From: Catenaria anguillulae PL171
Lineage: Eukaryota; Blastocladiomycota; Blastocladiomycetes; Blastocladiales; Catenariaceae
Length of the DNA: 39,224 nt
Assembly (NCBI GenBank): GCA_002102555.1
Contig: MCFL01000221.1
Location: forward strand, 1 to 39,224
Direction: 5' to 3'
The notes under the pieces were generated by a model. That model was given only the letters and a program-made list of their open reading frames with translations, was not told where the DNA came from and ran no database searches. Below are positions 1 to 10,800 of the stretch, piece after piece. The position numbers were made by a program, and so were the translations under genes. Numbering within the stretch: the stretch's first letter is position 1; each line of letters starts with the position of its first letter.

Positions 1-986
1 TTTTGCCGTTGACTTTCCAATTTCTTCTACCCATCCTCTTTACATGTACAGATTTGTCGCAAGCATGATGTTCGAGAGAGTATACCAGATATATTCAGAA
101 AGGAAAAGCAAATCTTCAATAGTTAAATAAATAAATAGGATAAGCGACCTCCATCGCGAAGGGATGGGAAAACAGGCGAAAGAACGGGAAAGCAGGCCAA
201 GACAAGGAAAATCACGGAAGAAGCGCAAGAAGGGACGAGAACGGGAAAGTGATTATAGGGAAAGCAAGGACAACAATAACCGAGGAATCTCAATCAAAAT
301 CAAAACGGGCTCCCATGGGCTCGGACTCAAAGTAATCCGGCATGACTACGCGCAAATACGATGGCCGAAGCTCGGGCGTCATATGATCCATCATTTCGAC
401 ATCCTTCTCGTTGTCGCGCAAATGCTTGCAAATCCTCGCTGCGTTCTCCGCGTCGTCGTCATACCTCTGGCAAACCCAGGCCAGCACGCGAGCGAGCGGG
501 TTGGAGGAGTTGGCGGCAGAAACGGCGGTAGCTGGGCAGTCAAGCGGAGGAGGCGGCGCAAAGGATGGCAACGACGAGGACGCTGCGAGCGGGGACGCCA
601 TTCCACGGGGCGAATACCCATGGTGCGGTGGGGTCATTGCGGGCAGAGGCTTGGACACCTCGGAGAGAGCCTTGATCATGGCAATCTCGACAGCGTTCTT
701 GGCGACCCTCAATTTACCCTTTGCTGTCAGAGTCACACCCGGCGGCAGCTGCTCGAGATTCACACCGCCCAAGTACTTCGGCGTGACAGGGACCGGCTTC
801 TTCTTGGGTGGCTTGGTCGGAGCCGCTGCCTGACGGTCATTCTCGACATCCCCGTCGCTATCTTGCGAGCCAGCACCTTCCTCCTCCTCCATGTCGCCAT
901 CGAAATCCAGGCCGCTCCCGCCATCCTCACGCTCGTCACCGTCACCGCCGTCGTCGGCCTCGCCATCGAATTCGTCCTCGTCCTCA

Positions 987-1094
987 CCGGCCATATCGTC
1001 ATCCTCCTCACCACCAGCCATGTCGTCATGCTCGTCCTCACCGGCCATGTCGTCATGCTCGTCCTCACCGGCCATATCGTCATGCTCGTCTTCG
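987..1094. repeat. 27-bp coding minisatellite, four units
   Basis: Four tandem 27-bp units (987-1013, 1014-1040, 1041-1067, 1068-1094) differ by only a few bases. On the minus strand each encodes a nine-residue acidic unit close to EDEHDDMAG. The array is part of the acidic tract of the Myb/SANT-like gene and probably varies in copy number by slippage. It has no spacer structure. Confidence 0.85.
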
Positions 1095-1104
1095 TCGCAC
1101 AAGT

Positions 1105-1350
1105 TGTTGCGTCCATGGATCACAGGACGTGTCGCGTGTGTTCGATCGGGTTGGAGCTAAGCCTAGTCTCGTGTCAGCTGGCTCCAAGTTTAGTATTGTA
1201 TTGTGTCTCACGGATCATGTCTCCGATCCGTCTCCCTTTTGTTGTGTTGTGTCCCTACTGTGTGTGTACTCAAACCATCAAGGCTCTCCGGCTAACTAGC
1301 TGGACCTCAACATATATGTTCCGTTGTGACTGTCTTGTTACGACTCAACA
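1105..1350. mobile_element. Solo LTR (LTR retrotransposon fossil) with 5-bp target duplication
   Basis: A 246-bp block begins TGTTG and ends CAACA, giving the TG...CA ends of an LTR with a short terminal inverted repeat. It is flanked by identical CAAGT at 1100-1104 and 1351-1355, a 5-bp target site duplication. It holds no coding sequence and interrupts the acidic coding tract of the Myb/SANT-like gene. It is best read as a solo LTR left by recombination between the two LTRs of a Copia- or Gypsy-type element; the family cannot be told from the LTR alone. The perfect target duplication suggests a fairly young insertion. Confidence 0.8.
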
Positions 1351-2508
1351 CAAGTCCTCACCCTCCTCATCCTCCTCGTCCTCGCCCTCGCCCTCGTCCT
1401 CGTCCTCGCCCTTGTCCTCGTCCTCGTCCTCATCGCCCACGTTTTCTTGGTCTTCCATGTCCTCGTCCTTGTCTGACCCAAGCGGCTGGTCCACTCCAAG
1501 CGCATGATCGCCTGTTGCCGACGTGCCGCCATAGATTTCGTGGAGATCGTCACATTGCTCGAACGGCTGAAGGAGTCGAGGCTTGCAGTCCGGGGACGCC
1601 TGTGGATCCATCACGAGCCAGTGAGTGAGTGATCCATGGACAGGAATGCGCTGGTTCCACGTACATCTGCTTCGGCTTGAAAGACATCTTCGTCTACAAT
1701 GATCGTGTACGTGTCAGGGTCCCAGTTCCAGCCGGTCTTGGTCCGGTACTTGTGAAACACACGATACAACGCCTTGAGCTGCACAAATGGGCAGGTAAGT
1801 GTTGCAGGCCTAGACGCTGCCAAATCAAACGAGCGAGACGAACCGCGTTGACGTGGTTTTTGACTTGGGTGCTGGTGAAGTCCCGGCGATACTTCACCAC
1901 CAGCTGGTCAGCAATTTCCTTGCAGTGCGCCGCCTTCAAAATGTTTCCATCGCCCAGCACTCCTTTCCTCTTGTAGCGCTTGAGGCACTTGACAACGAAT
2001 CGAGTTTGATCCCTTGACCAGCGCACTTTGGACGTCTTGCGGATGGGTTTGGCGGTTGGAGCCTTGCGCCTTGGCAACGGTTTACTGGTCTTGGTGGAGC
2101 CAGACGAGCGAGCTTTCCTGTTCGACTGCTTGGTTTTGGTGCGCGCCATTGGAACTGGTACGTCGACGAGTGAATGGAACTGGTGACGAAAGAACGTAAT
2201 GGGGGGATGGGGTCGGATGTTGAACGAGCAACGAATGTGCTGGCAGAAGAGCACTTCTCAGAGAGAATCGCCCGCTATTTAGCTCAACGACCCCAAGTGT
2301 CACTGGGGTATGTCATGGTGTTGATATCAACTAGGTTTGTGGCGATTGGTGGCGATTCATCAATCGACACAAAGGCGGCTGCATGCAAACCTTTGTTGCA
2401 GACGATTGCTGTGTGCGAGGGTTCATACAAACGCTTCCAGTTACCGTTTATGGAGGGCGTAGTAGCCGGATGTCTCACCTCGTCACAGGTTGATGAACAG
2501 TGACCGTG

Positions 2509-2649
2509 TTTCAGCCAACGTTTGCATTTCAGCCATCACCACTTGGCGGAACCAAACAGCCGCAGCTGAAAGAGCACTGCAGCTTTCAGCAGCTTTCAGC
2601 CTGCAGCCGCTGAAACCTGCGATAAACCGAGATTAAACCCGGTTTCAGC
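2509..2649. repeat. Cluster of seven TTTCAGC/GCTGAAA motifs (subterminal repeats)
   Basis: TTTCAGC occurs at 2509-2515, 2527-2533, 2584-2590, 2594-2600 and 2643-2649. Its complement GCTGAAA is at 2565-2571 and 2609-2615. Seven copies in 141 bp, in both orientations, immediately inside the presumed transposon tip, is the pattern of subterminal protein-binding sites in DNA transposons. The neighbouring Myb/SANT-like protein is an obvious candidate binder, but that is inference. Confidence 0.6.
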
Positions 2650-2668
2650 GGGACCCAAACAGGCCCTA
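2650..2668. mobile_element. Probable terminus of a PIF/Harbinger-like DNA transposon with TAA flank
   Basis: The sequence GGACCCAAACAGGCCC is followed directly by TAA at 2666-2668. Read inward on the minus strand, the tip is GGGCCTGTTTGG-like, which resembles PIF/Harbinger ends, and TAA/TTA is the target duplication of that superfamily. Subterminal repeats and a Myb/SANT-like gene lie just inside. No matching opposite terminus was found between 1 and 2500, so the element would extend off the left edge, where its transposase should be. A related CCAAACAG stretch at about 2551-2559 could be an older or nested end. Confidence 0.5.
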
Positions 2669-3650
2669 ATTGAGGATACAATCAGAAAATACGGACAGGG
2701 CAGGATTCAATCTGCATAGCATTCACATTTTGCAAATGCTTTTCTTGCCGTTGCAAGCGATTTTTGCACTTTGCAATTCAATTCGCTCACTGCCTCCCTA
2801 TACAACACAATGTATACAGACGACTCTGTCATCCAAACACATGACTCACTCCTACACTTATCATAGACAGCTAGTCAACTTGACTCAGTGCCAATGCATC
2901 CCACAATTCAACTGGCCTGTTGGGAAGGCTCACAGTCTTGGGTCGATTCATTGTGCACATTGAAAGCTGCCCTCATCGAAACAAACAGGTCATTCCCCAA
3001 GTATGCAAGCACAAAGTTGGGACAGTGTCGTGAAATTGCTGAGCACGAGTGGAACGTCAGTTACATTGATGCCAGCAGTGCGCTCAGCTTCAGACTTCTG
3101 TGCAACAGTTTGACAAAGTGGAATTATCTTGATGGTGAGATGACCTGAAATGAGCACCTTTTGCATTGTGCTCAAGGATGCTGGACAACATTGAATCGTG
3201 ACTTTCAACAACACGCCCCTTGAAGCCTGACCAGGATGTATCAGAATGACACTCACAATCGTCCAGCTTGCCTTCCTTGCTCGCTGCTCTTAGCCATTGT
3301 TGTTGAAACTGTTCCATGGCGCTCACTCACATTTGGTAAGGCAAGAGAATTGATCTTTGACGCCAGGGTTGTAGGCAATGACATTTGACCTTGCACAATG
3401 TTTGGCACTTCCTTGGCATTGGGTGGCACTAAACCTACAGCTGGGAACGCCACCAGCGACACAGATTTCGACTGCAATTGATCTTGCTTCTCTGGAATTT
3501 CATCTGTGTTTTCAGGGGGATTCCTTTTTTTGAGTACTACACATCGTATATTCGCCATTGTCAACAATGCCCATCGCAGCCATGGGAGGGGAAATGGAAG
3601 AAAATGGACAAACACCCTCACCACAATGGAGACTCAAATGACCCACATAT
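2669..3650. other. Region without a recognisable gene
   Basis: Only short open frames occur here, such as 3253-3624 on the minus strand (123 codons). None resembles a protein family that I recognise. The region lies between the transposon-like terminus and the minus-strand topoisomerase relic and may contain remnants of the latter's flank. No RNA gene or repeat was seen. Confidence 0.4.
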
Positions 3651-3999
3651 GTTTAAACAATGCATGGGGACATGGTTTTGCGCGAAAGGGAAGAGGAGGA
3701 TGTGAGGGCCCCAATGGCCAAGGTGAACCGACGATATTGAAAAGGGAAGAGAGATGTAGCGGCTAAAGCATGAACATGGAACACAAGGTTACAGAGAAGG
3801 GAACTTACTGAGCAGTCTGCCCAGAATTCTCCTCCTGCGCCCCACCTGGCTTTTTCAAGTCCATGCTCAAACTTGTGCATTTGCGAATCTGCTGATTCAG
3901 GAGACGTAGTCTCTGTGTTTGAAGCAAAGAAAAGGTTGGACGTATCTGGATGAATCCTTGGTGCAGCCACAAGCTTTTGCACAGTCAAGTTACCCAGAC

Positions 4000-5454
4000 G
4001 TCGATGGGATTCAGACAGATTCAGACGCGATTGTTGAGGCTTGATTGGCAGCTGCGAGGGCCTTGGACAGTGGTGAAGGCGTTTCCGTTCCTTGATCTGG
4101 GCGATAGGCAGCTGTTTCTGGTTGTGCACTTTGTGATGGTGGTTTGGGCTTTGGCGTGTGACTGTCCTCTTTCCAAGGATCCGAAACTGGGAAACGATCA
4201 CAATATGCGCGATCGATCGAGTCAAGGTCTTCGAGCCACATGTCGGTCGACTTTTGCTCTTGATGATCGCCAGTTGTGCAGTCTCATCGGTAATCTCTTG
4301 TTCGAGGTCGCGAACTGCCCTTTGGTTGCACGATGCAAGTGGAATGTTGAGCAGATAGGAAAATGGGCGTTGCTCGTCCTTTCGGGAAATGGCTACACTG
4401 GTCTCCATCGTCGGCGCACCTTGAAGCGCTGAATGTGGGAGGAAACCAAGGCGAACCAACTCAACATTTGGATCTTCATGGTCAGGATCAAGTTGCAACT
4501 TCCCGTCCAAAAAGGCGCACGTGAACATCTTTGTCTGCACAAGAACAGTGAGGTCGTCGGTGGCTTTTTTGACCAGGTTGGCCTTTCGCTGTTCATAGTA
4601 GTTGAGGCGCAAATGGAAAAAGTCGGCAAGGAGTTTACACCGCTCCTTCCACATAACGGTCTGGATGGTTGTGGAGGCGATTGCGACAAAGTGCGCAAGA
4701 ATGGGCGCACGTGTGAAATTGGCGAGCGGTGGAACTGAGTAGGCCGAGCTTGGACGGTGGCACTGGTTGTCATCGTCACAGTCGTCAATGCCTCCATCCA
4801 TATCATCTCGGACGTGCCCAGGGAAGAAGCTGGACATGTATGGGCAGTGCTCGGGCAACTCATGGTCGGGCGGTAGGACAGCACACGCATCTACACTGTC
4901 ACGACACGTCGTGAGAAGCTTAGCGGAGATAGCATGAGCTGTTCTGGACAGTCTTGGGTAGGCAATTTTGACTTGAGGAACTCGGAAGAACCTGGTCTTC
5001 GAGTGCGAAAAATAGCGAGGCACCGCTGAACTCAGCCGAGCGCCATGATTGCCCCGCGACGCTTGCACGACAAAACCCATTCGGAACCAAACGATCCTGG
5101 GTCGAATGTCAAAGAATCAAGTGCGTCCGACGAAAAAGTCGCATTGTCGATGGGACATTTGATGATGACACTCAGCTGGTTTTTGATGATCTCGGCAAGT
5201 CTGGGAGCGTCTATTCCCACGTCTTGCATGTGCTCCGCAATCGTTTCCACGATTTGATCAACAACATGGTCCACATAGGCCCCTCCGTGCAGCGTGGCAG
5301 TCGTGTTGACGAACCAGTCAATGGCACCAAAATAAAACGAGTGCAGAGGCAGGTGATTGCGAACCGGCTGGTGACTTGACGATTCACAACCTGGTCGATG
5401 CCCAATCGAACGTAGCGGGAAAACAAGACGCCTGCCAACTTTGCGGCAATGCAA
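4000..5454 (-). pseudogene. Decayed DNA topoisomerase II relic (transducer and C-gate parts)
   Basis: On the minus strand, 5400-5050 encodes a type IIA topoisomerase transducer segment: a VNTTATLHGGAYVDHVVDQI stretch, matching the family's 'N.IAT..GG.HVDYV.DQ' motif, then a KNQLSVIIKCPIDNATF stretch and FDPGSFGSE. From about 4640 to 4250 it encodes the exit-gate coiled-coil region (RLNYYEQRKANLV, then FSYLLNIPLASC), followed near 4240 by WLEDLDSIDRAY. The TOPRIM, winged-helix and tower regions expected between these parts are absent, so it is a truncated, broken relic with several breaks. It could be a former host gene or derive from a large DNA virus; the sequence alone does not decide. Confidence 0.75.
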
Positions 5455-6540
5455 TTCCGTTGCACCGGTTGATTAAGGCCTGTCGAGAAGCTAAAGGGCA
5501 TTTATCTTTGAAATCGCAGCCCTGATTGAACCGGGACTCTTGCAGCTTGCGGCTGTCCTGAAGCTGCAACATGGTCAATACACGGGCCGCCATGTCTCAC
5601 AACAAGGAAGAGTCGGAATCCGCGAAAGTTTGCAGTGAAAGCATACCCAATCAAAATTCTCCTCAACAATAGCAAATGCATCTGGGTATATACTGACGCA
5701 CATCCCTTAGCGGCCAAAGACAGCAATCACTTGTCAAGTCGCAAGAGGACGTGGACGCTTGACCTTTCCGCGCGGCTTGGCATGTACTGCATTTCTTCAA
5801 GGTCAAGAGCGGGGTGAGGCGTTTGCCACATTTTGCTCTCTGGCCGGAGGAACAGCACCCTTTTCGAACCGCAGCTTAAAAATGGTGGGGAGGAGGAATG
5901 ATGGAAATCAAGTCTGAAGGTACTTGAGCGTGTGCTGCTGCGAATGAGTGATGTCGGAAATGGCACGAGAGTTAACTTGAGGGGGTCATTGGCGCGTGGC
6001 CTCAATGAGTTTCCATTCGTGGGCGGGAGTTGGTGATGGTTTTCATGACGCCGTCAAAGCAAAACTGATTTGGTCCCGTGTATATAGGTGTTGTATCGCA
6101 TGCATGGCGGAGAAGACTTTGACGATGACACCGCACGGAAAAGACGTTTGCGCACCTTCGCAGGGACGGGCCGGAGAGATTGCGGTGGGTGGGTATCATG
6201 TGTGAATGGAGTCATAAGTAAATCGGTACACATTCCTAAGTGTTTATATTAACTATATACCTACGTGAACGGACAGAGAAGCAGCAGTCTCGCTGCCAAG
6301 TGGTTGCCGCCTCAACCGTGTTTGGATCGGCGGCAGTCCAGAGACTCAAAGAGCCAGGCCGACTCGGATGGCCTGACTTTCCCAAGCATTCCACCTCCGT
6401 ACTTGACGCAGGAAAACTAATCAAGGTTACCCCCAGGTCCGTCAAAATATGGTCTTTCTCGGACTGCATGGTGGCGTTGCTTATGTGGGGTACCTCTCTT
6501 CAAACCGATTTATTTTGACATAAAGTCAAGCTTTCATGAA
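5455..6540. other. Spacer between the two topoisomerase relics, no recognisable gene
   Basis: Open frames are short (under about 95 codons) and match no family known to me. I looked for the GHKL ATPase domain that should precede either transducer fragment and did not recognise it. No terminal repeats bracket this interval. Confidence 0.4.
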
Positions 6541-6639
6541 TTGTACTCATCAACGCAAAAGCTCGCCTCAAGCAGCCATCGTGGGACTGTTATTTGTACC
6601 GTTCCGGAAAGCGCCAGCAGAAGATTTCGACATGGATCG

Positions 6640-7500
6640 GAGGCATATCTCCGCAATGAACTCGGTGTGCACTTGGCGCGCAGGGGGGGGGGGGGGGAGG
6701 GCGCATGTCAACTTTGTGGTCGACTACGTTGAAACAACCATTGCAGCAAGGCTACATGATCGCCAAGTTCGCTCAGATGCAGCCAAGGGCCGCTTGTCAG
6801 TCTTCATCAAGCTCAAACGTTCAATTCACATGGTTGCCGGGTTTCGTGGAGTCCATTTTCTCCTCTGATCGCGGAAAGGTACGTGTTGACCTTCTCTCGT
6901 GTTAAGGTTGGGAAATATCTGACAACATGGTGTATTTGTCGTGTGAAGATGTGTTGCCAGATGCAAAAGCCAAGGTCGAAGAGCTTGATGCAGTACGTCG
7001 GCGGACACGAGCAAACCAACCACTCAGGCTAAGTACCCAAAGGCACGCGCCGCGTCTCTTACAGGAATGTGGCATTCGTCCAGCTGCATTCTCATTGTCA
7101 CGGAGGGCGATGCCAGGGGTACTAAATTGTCTGGCGATGCTGGCAAAGCTTTGCCGTCGATGGTCGCCATGATCTTGCCTCTCGATTTATGGGAGACAAG
7201 TCAACGTGCGAGACATTCCCACAGCAGCCGCGCTCACTCACAAAGAAATCTCCGAGCTCATCGAGATACTGGGTTTCGGACTCGGCAAAGAGTACCTGGA
7301 CGTGAGATCCTTGCGATATGGTCGCCTCTTGCTTTTGACCGATGCTGACCATGACGAGTCGCACATTAACGCACTCATTATCAATTTTCTGGACAACATT
7401 CTCCCTTCGCTTCTCAAGATTCCTGGCTTTTTTGTGGGGGCTAGTGACACCCGCAGCCAAGTCCTCCCACACTTTGTCCATATTTTCTGTCATGCTCGCT
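6640..7500 (+). pseudogene. Second decayed DNA topoisomerase II relic (transducer and TOPRIM parts)
   Basis: The plus strand carries a transducer-like segment near 6700-6810 (HVNFVVDYVETTI), then a TOPRIM domain. The TOPRIM start near 7075-7110 reads CILIVTEGD, and its second half at 7270-7430 contains LRYGRLLLLTDADHDESH and ALIINFLDNILPSLLKIPGF. These match the metal-binding TOPRIM signature of eukaryote-type topoisomerase II. The copy is broken and nothing after TOPRIM is recognisable. It diverges clearly in protein sequence from the minus-strand relic, so the pair is not a recent inverted duplication. Whether the origin is host or viral is unresolved. Confidence 0.75.
6683..6697. repeat. 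G15 homopolymer
   Basis: Fifteen consecutive G residues lie in the plus-strand topoisomerase relic, at the position corresponding to the glycine pair of the transducer motif. A run of this length is prone to slippage and to sequencing error. Confidence 0.9.
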
Positions 7501-7535
7501 TTCGTTTCTTTCGTTGCGCTGTTTTCAGCATATAA

Positions 7536-7848
7536 ATAATGATTTGGTAATACCCTGGAATGAGCAAGGGATGTTCGCACCTCACCCAGACACATCGAGG
7601 TAGCCTCGGATCCCAAAGAGACATGCACCTCACGTTTGCGTTGCATCATGATGTCCACGTCTGCGTAATAGCATGAAATGAATGTATCCCTTCACATCTT
7701 CACATGGAGAGTCTCGCTGCCAATATTATTCGTTCGAGCGGATCTATGCGAGTCAGCGCCCGCCAAGGATCACAGAGAGCAGAAAACCTGGCCAGAGTGT
7801 AGTGTATACGAGTACAATCATGAGAATTAACAATTACACGACTCACAG
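7536..7848. other. Short spacer downstream of exportin-4
   Basis: No gene is visible. The interval lies between the end of the plus-strand topoisomerase relic and the stop codon of the minus-strand exportin-4 gene, so it should hold the exportin 3' UTR. It is somewhat AT-richer just after the stop codon. Confidence 0.4.
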
Positions 7849-10800
7849 TTAAAAAGCTTTGACCTCGATCAGCCAACTACAGAAATGCGGCTGAAACGCG
7901 TCAAAAGTCGCAGCCGAGGCGAGTGCCGCGAGCAGCTGCTGGACCAGCTCTTGCGCGCGCGCAGGCAAAGCGGTGCCGGATGCAGTGATAGCCTGAGTGA
8001 CAATGTCGTGAAAACTTGCGTCGGCCATCGGGATCGGCTTGAAGACGGCCCAAACCGCTTTGCCCAACAGGTCGGTGCAATCTTGTGCAATCTTGCGCAA
8101 CAAGAGTAAAGGAATCAGGATTTGAGCGGCTGACAAACGGACGGCGGGCTGGGGCTGCGACAATTCAATGAGACTCAAGCCTTCCAGGGCATTTGACACA
8201 GCTGGTTGAACCACGGCCAAGTTGAGCACGCCTTCGAATATCGAAAGAATGATTTGCCAAGGGGCCAAGGGCAAAGAGCCGGCAAGAGCTTGGAAAGCGT
8301 GCTGATGCACGACAATTAGCGACTTGCAGGCTTGCGTTGCTTGGATGGCGATTGTCGGAACTTGCAATGCCTTGCTGTCATGGAGCAGAGGGAGCATGGA
8401 CGAGAATGCCGAGAGCGCGCGGGAAACGACGTTCGAAGTTCCGCGCACTTCGACCAATGCGGCCACCACGTCCAAAATGCGCAAAAGCGTCCACTGCCGT
8501 TCATCGCCAGCCGAAGCGAGTGCAAGATGCGATATGTTTTGTGACATGTACCACGAGACGTAATCGCGCACAAGGTGCTCAAAGCAGGAAACGAAAGAAA
8601 GCAGCTGATCGTCTTGGAGAAAATCCATTGCTCCGCTTTGAACAAAGGACGCAAAGGTCTCGAAAATTGGGAGCCAAAGCGTCGAGCATCTCTTGGTTGA
8701 CTCCATCATTTGAGGGAGCGTGTGGACAATTTCGAGCAACGGTACGATGAAATGATCAATGTGTCCGATTCCGAGCCCCAATACGGCGCCTCCAGCCATC
8801 TGTGAACAATTCAAGTAGGAAAGCTTTTGTGAGAACAAGTAAGGTCAAACTGTGCAGGCTCGGAAAATGACGAACGTCAAGACAGCGCGATAACCTATCC
8901 ATGTTCTCTTCCAACATCAAGTCCTTGGATGGCAGGCTCAGCATTTGATGGAAAGTGCCGCAAATGAAGCTGATGACCCGAGTGGCCAAGTCATGGTTAC
9001 CGCCATTAGTGGAAACACGGACAATTGCCTTGAGGTACAATGGAGCAGCCGAACTGGGAAAGGATCCATGCCGAAGGCCGTCGACGACAACGGTGACCAA
9101 CTGTGGGAACAAGATGGGTTGAGCGGCAAGCACGGTGCAAATGCGCTTTTGTCGCGATGCAGCAATGACGAAGGCTCCCACCCGCTCAACAACACCTTGC
9201 TCACCGTGCCATATGGCCAATGTGGACAACGCAAGCTGCACAATGTCGTCCCAAACCTGTGCTTGAAAGGCAACGGCGAGCGCTGTGGACCCAAACGCCG
9301 GGTGGTATTCCTCGTGCACGATGCAGGTGTAACACCCGAAAAAGCGAGTAAGGGCCCACCAGCAGGACTCGGTCACCATGGGCGACATCATGTTTGATTT
9401 TTGGACGATGCCTGCAGCAAGGGCAAGCAAGTGATTGCACAACGCGAGGACTTGGGTTGCGGCAGGTTCTGCGAGGAACGAATCGGGCACGAGGCAGAGT
9501 TCGCTGTCAAGATCGTCGGCCAAGAAGACACCAACACAGATCAAGAGCCAATGGGTCGCATCCATCTGGGCAATCGTAACCTCGGTAGCGGAAGTAACAT
9601 GACCTTGGATCTGAGCAAGTAGCGTCGCAAGGACATTTGCGTGCATCGTGGCGTTGAAACGCGCAATGACGGCGTAATCAAGGAGCTCGTCTTCGTAAAT
9701 GTCCCAATCCTTGAGGCCAACAAAGTCTTCCTCATCGTCGTCGCTCTCTGCGGCTTCCTGTGTCGACATCTTGTTGCGCAAGAAGGCTTCAGCAATGCTG
9801 GAGGCGACTTCGCTCAACTTGGACACAAAATCGGGATGCAAAGACTTGTTGGAACGTTGAAGTCGTGCAGCTTCTGATAAGAGACGAGACCACATGCCCA
9901 GGAGTTCGCTGCTGGCCTCCTCGAGCCAAGTCCGTTCTTCCTCTGATCGGCTGCTTCCAGCGAGGGTTCCTGTGGTGGCCTGAGCAACGGATAGGAGAAA
10001 CATGTCGAAACCCGAAACATGCGAAAGAACAGTGTCCAACGCAAAGTGATGGTGCAATCGGCGGAGCACTGCGCAAACCCCATTCAAGAGCGGCCCTGAG
10101 AAAGCCGATGCAAGCGCTGCGAGCAGTGTCTGCAAGCCTCGAACAACAGCGGTGCAAAAAGCCACTTCGCCGGATCCTTGTGCATCTTGGATAATGAGCT
10201 CCTTGGCAAGCGACGGCGAGCAACAAAGAATCCCAATGCACTGGAAAACTCGATGGAGGTGAAGTGTTGTGCTGTACTGCAATCGAGACAAGTGCGCGGC
10301 GAGGGAGAAGAGAAAGTCGACGAATCGAGGCGACATGATGTGCCCTGCCCACGACTCTGGCAGAAAAGTGGCGGCAATGTCAGACGAGGCATCGGAATCG
10401 CCAAGGAAGGGCCAAGAAAGGCACTTTTCCGTGACTTCCAGCGCAAGGCCGAAGTGCGCGTGAGACGCCGAATGTCCCGGATCGAGATGCGCTGCACTCG
10501 CCTCGAGTTGCTGCAAAGAAAAAAGGAGAACCTGGACAAGTGTGTGCGTCTGACGATCCGATACGGAGATTCCATTGTCAGATGTAAAATCCCTCGGTAA
10601 AGCATCAGGTCGGTAAAGCGTCAGGGAGTCATGTCCAGATATGAATGTACCTGGAAGTGTTGCTTGACCAGTGTGTGGTACGACACAATTGGTGGTGAAA
10701 AGGTCCCATCGCACATGACATCAATGAGCGCCCGTGAAAACAATAGAGCAGCAAGTAGCGTCGATGTTCCGGGTTCTTGCCCGCAAAGCTGTTGAATGAC

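Larger units (their letters stand above)
290..2149 (-). pseudogene. Myb/SANT-like DNA-binding protein with H3-like N-terminus, interrupted by a solo LTR
   Basis: Exon 1 (2149-1844) opens with MARTKTKQSNRKAR, resembling the histone H3 tail, followed by a Lys/Arg/Ser-rich stretch. A Myb/SANT-like domain (PF12776 type) follows: VRWSRDQTRFVVKCLKRY in exon 1, then LKALYRVFHKYRTKTGW and DTYTIIVDEDVF in exon 2 (1778-1665). Exon 3 starts near 1599 with the usual trailing segment (FEQCDDLHEIYGGTSATGD) and runs into a long Asp/Glu tract. The rest, down to a stop at 290, is acidic, then proline-rich, with a conserved-looking end. Introns of 65-66 bp fit GTTCGT...GCAG and GTACGT...ACAG. A 246-bp solo LTR lies inside the acidic tract, so the gene is broken unless the LTR is spliced out. 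Family members act as DNA-binding proteins and often accompany PIF/Harbinger transposases. The domain call is firm; function is inferred. Confidence 0.75.

Noticed and set aside
987-1094. Regular 27-bp repeats as a CRISPR-like array
   Set aside because: The units are directly tandem without spacers, lie in a coding acidic tract and the genome is eukaryotic.
164-1507. 447-codon plus-strand open frame
   Set aside because: It is antisense to the Myb/SANT-like gene and runs through the solo LTR. Its Val/Leu/Ser-rich translation follows from the acidic repeats on the other strand.
4000-7500. A complete large-virus or Polinton-type insertion
   Set aside because: Only topoisomerase parts are recognisable. 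No capsid, packaging ATPase, polymerase, integrase or terminal repeats were seen, so I report only relics of undecided origin.
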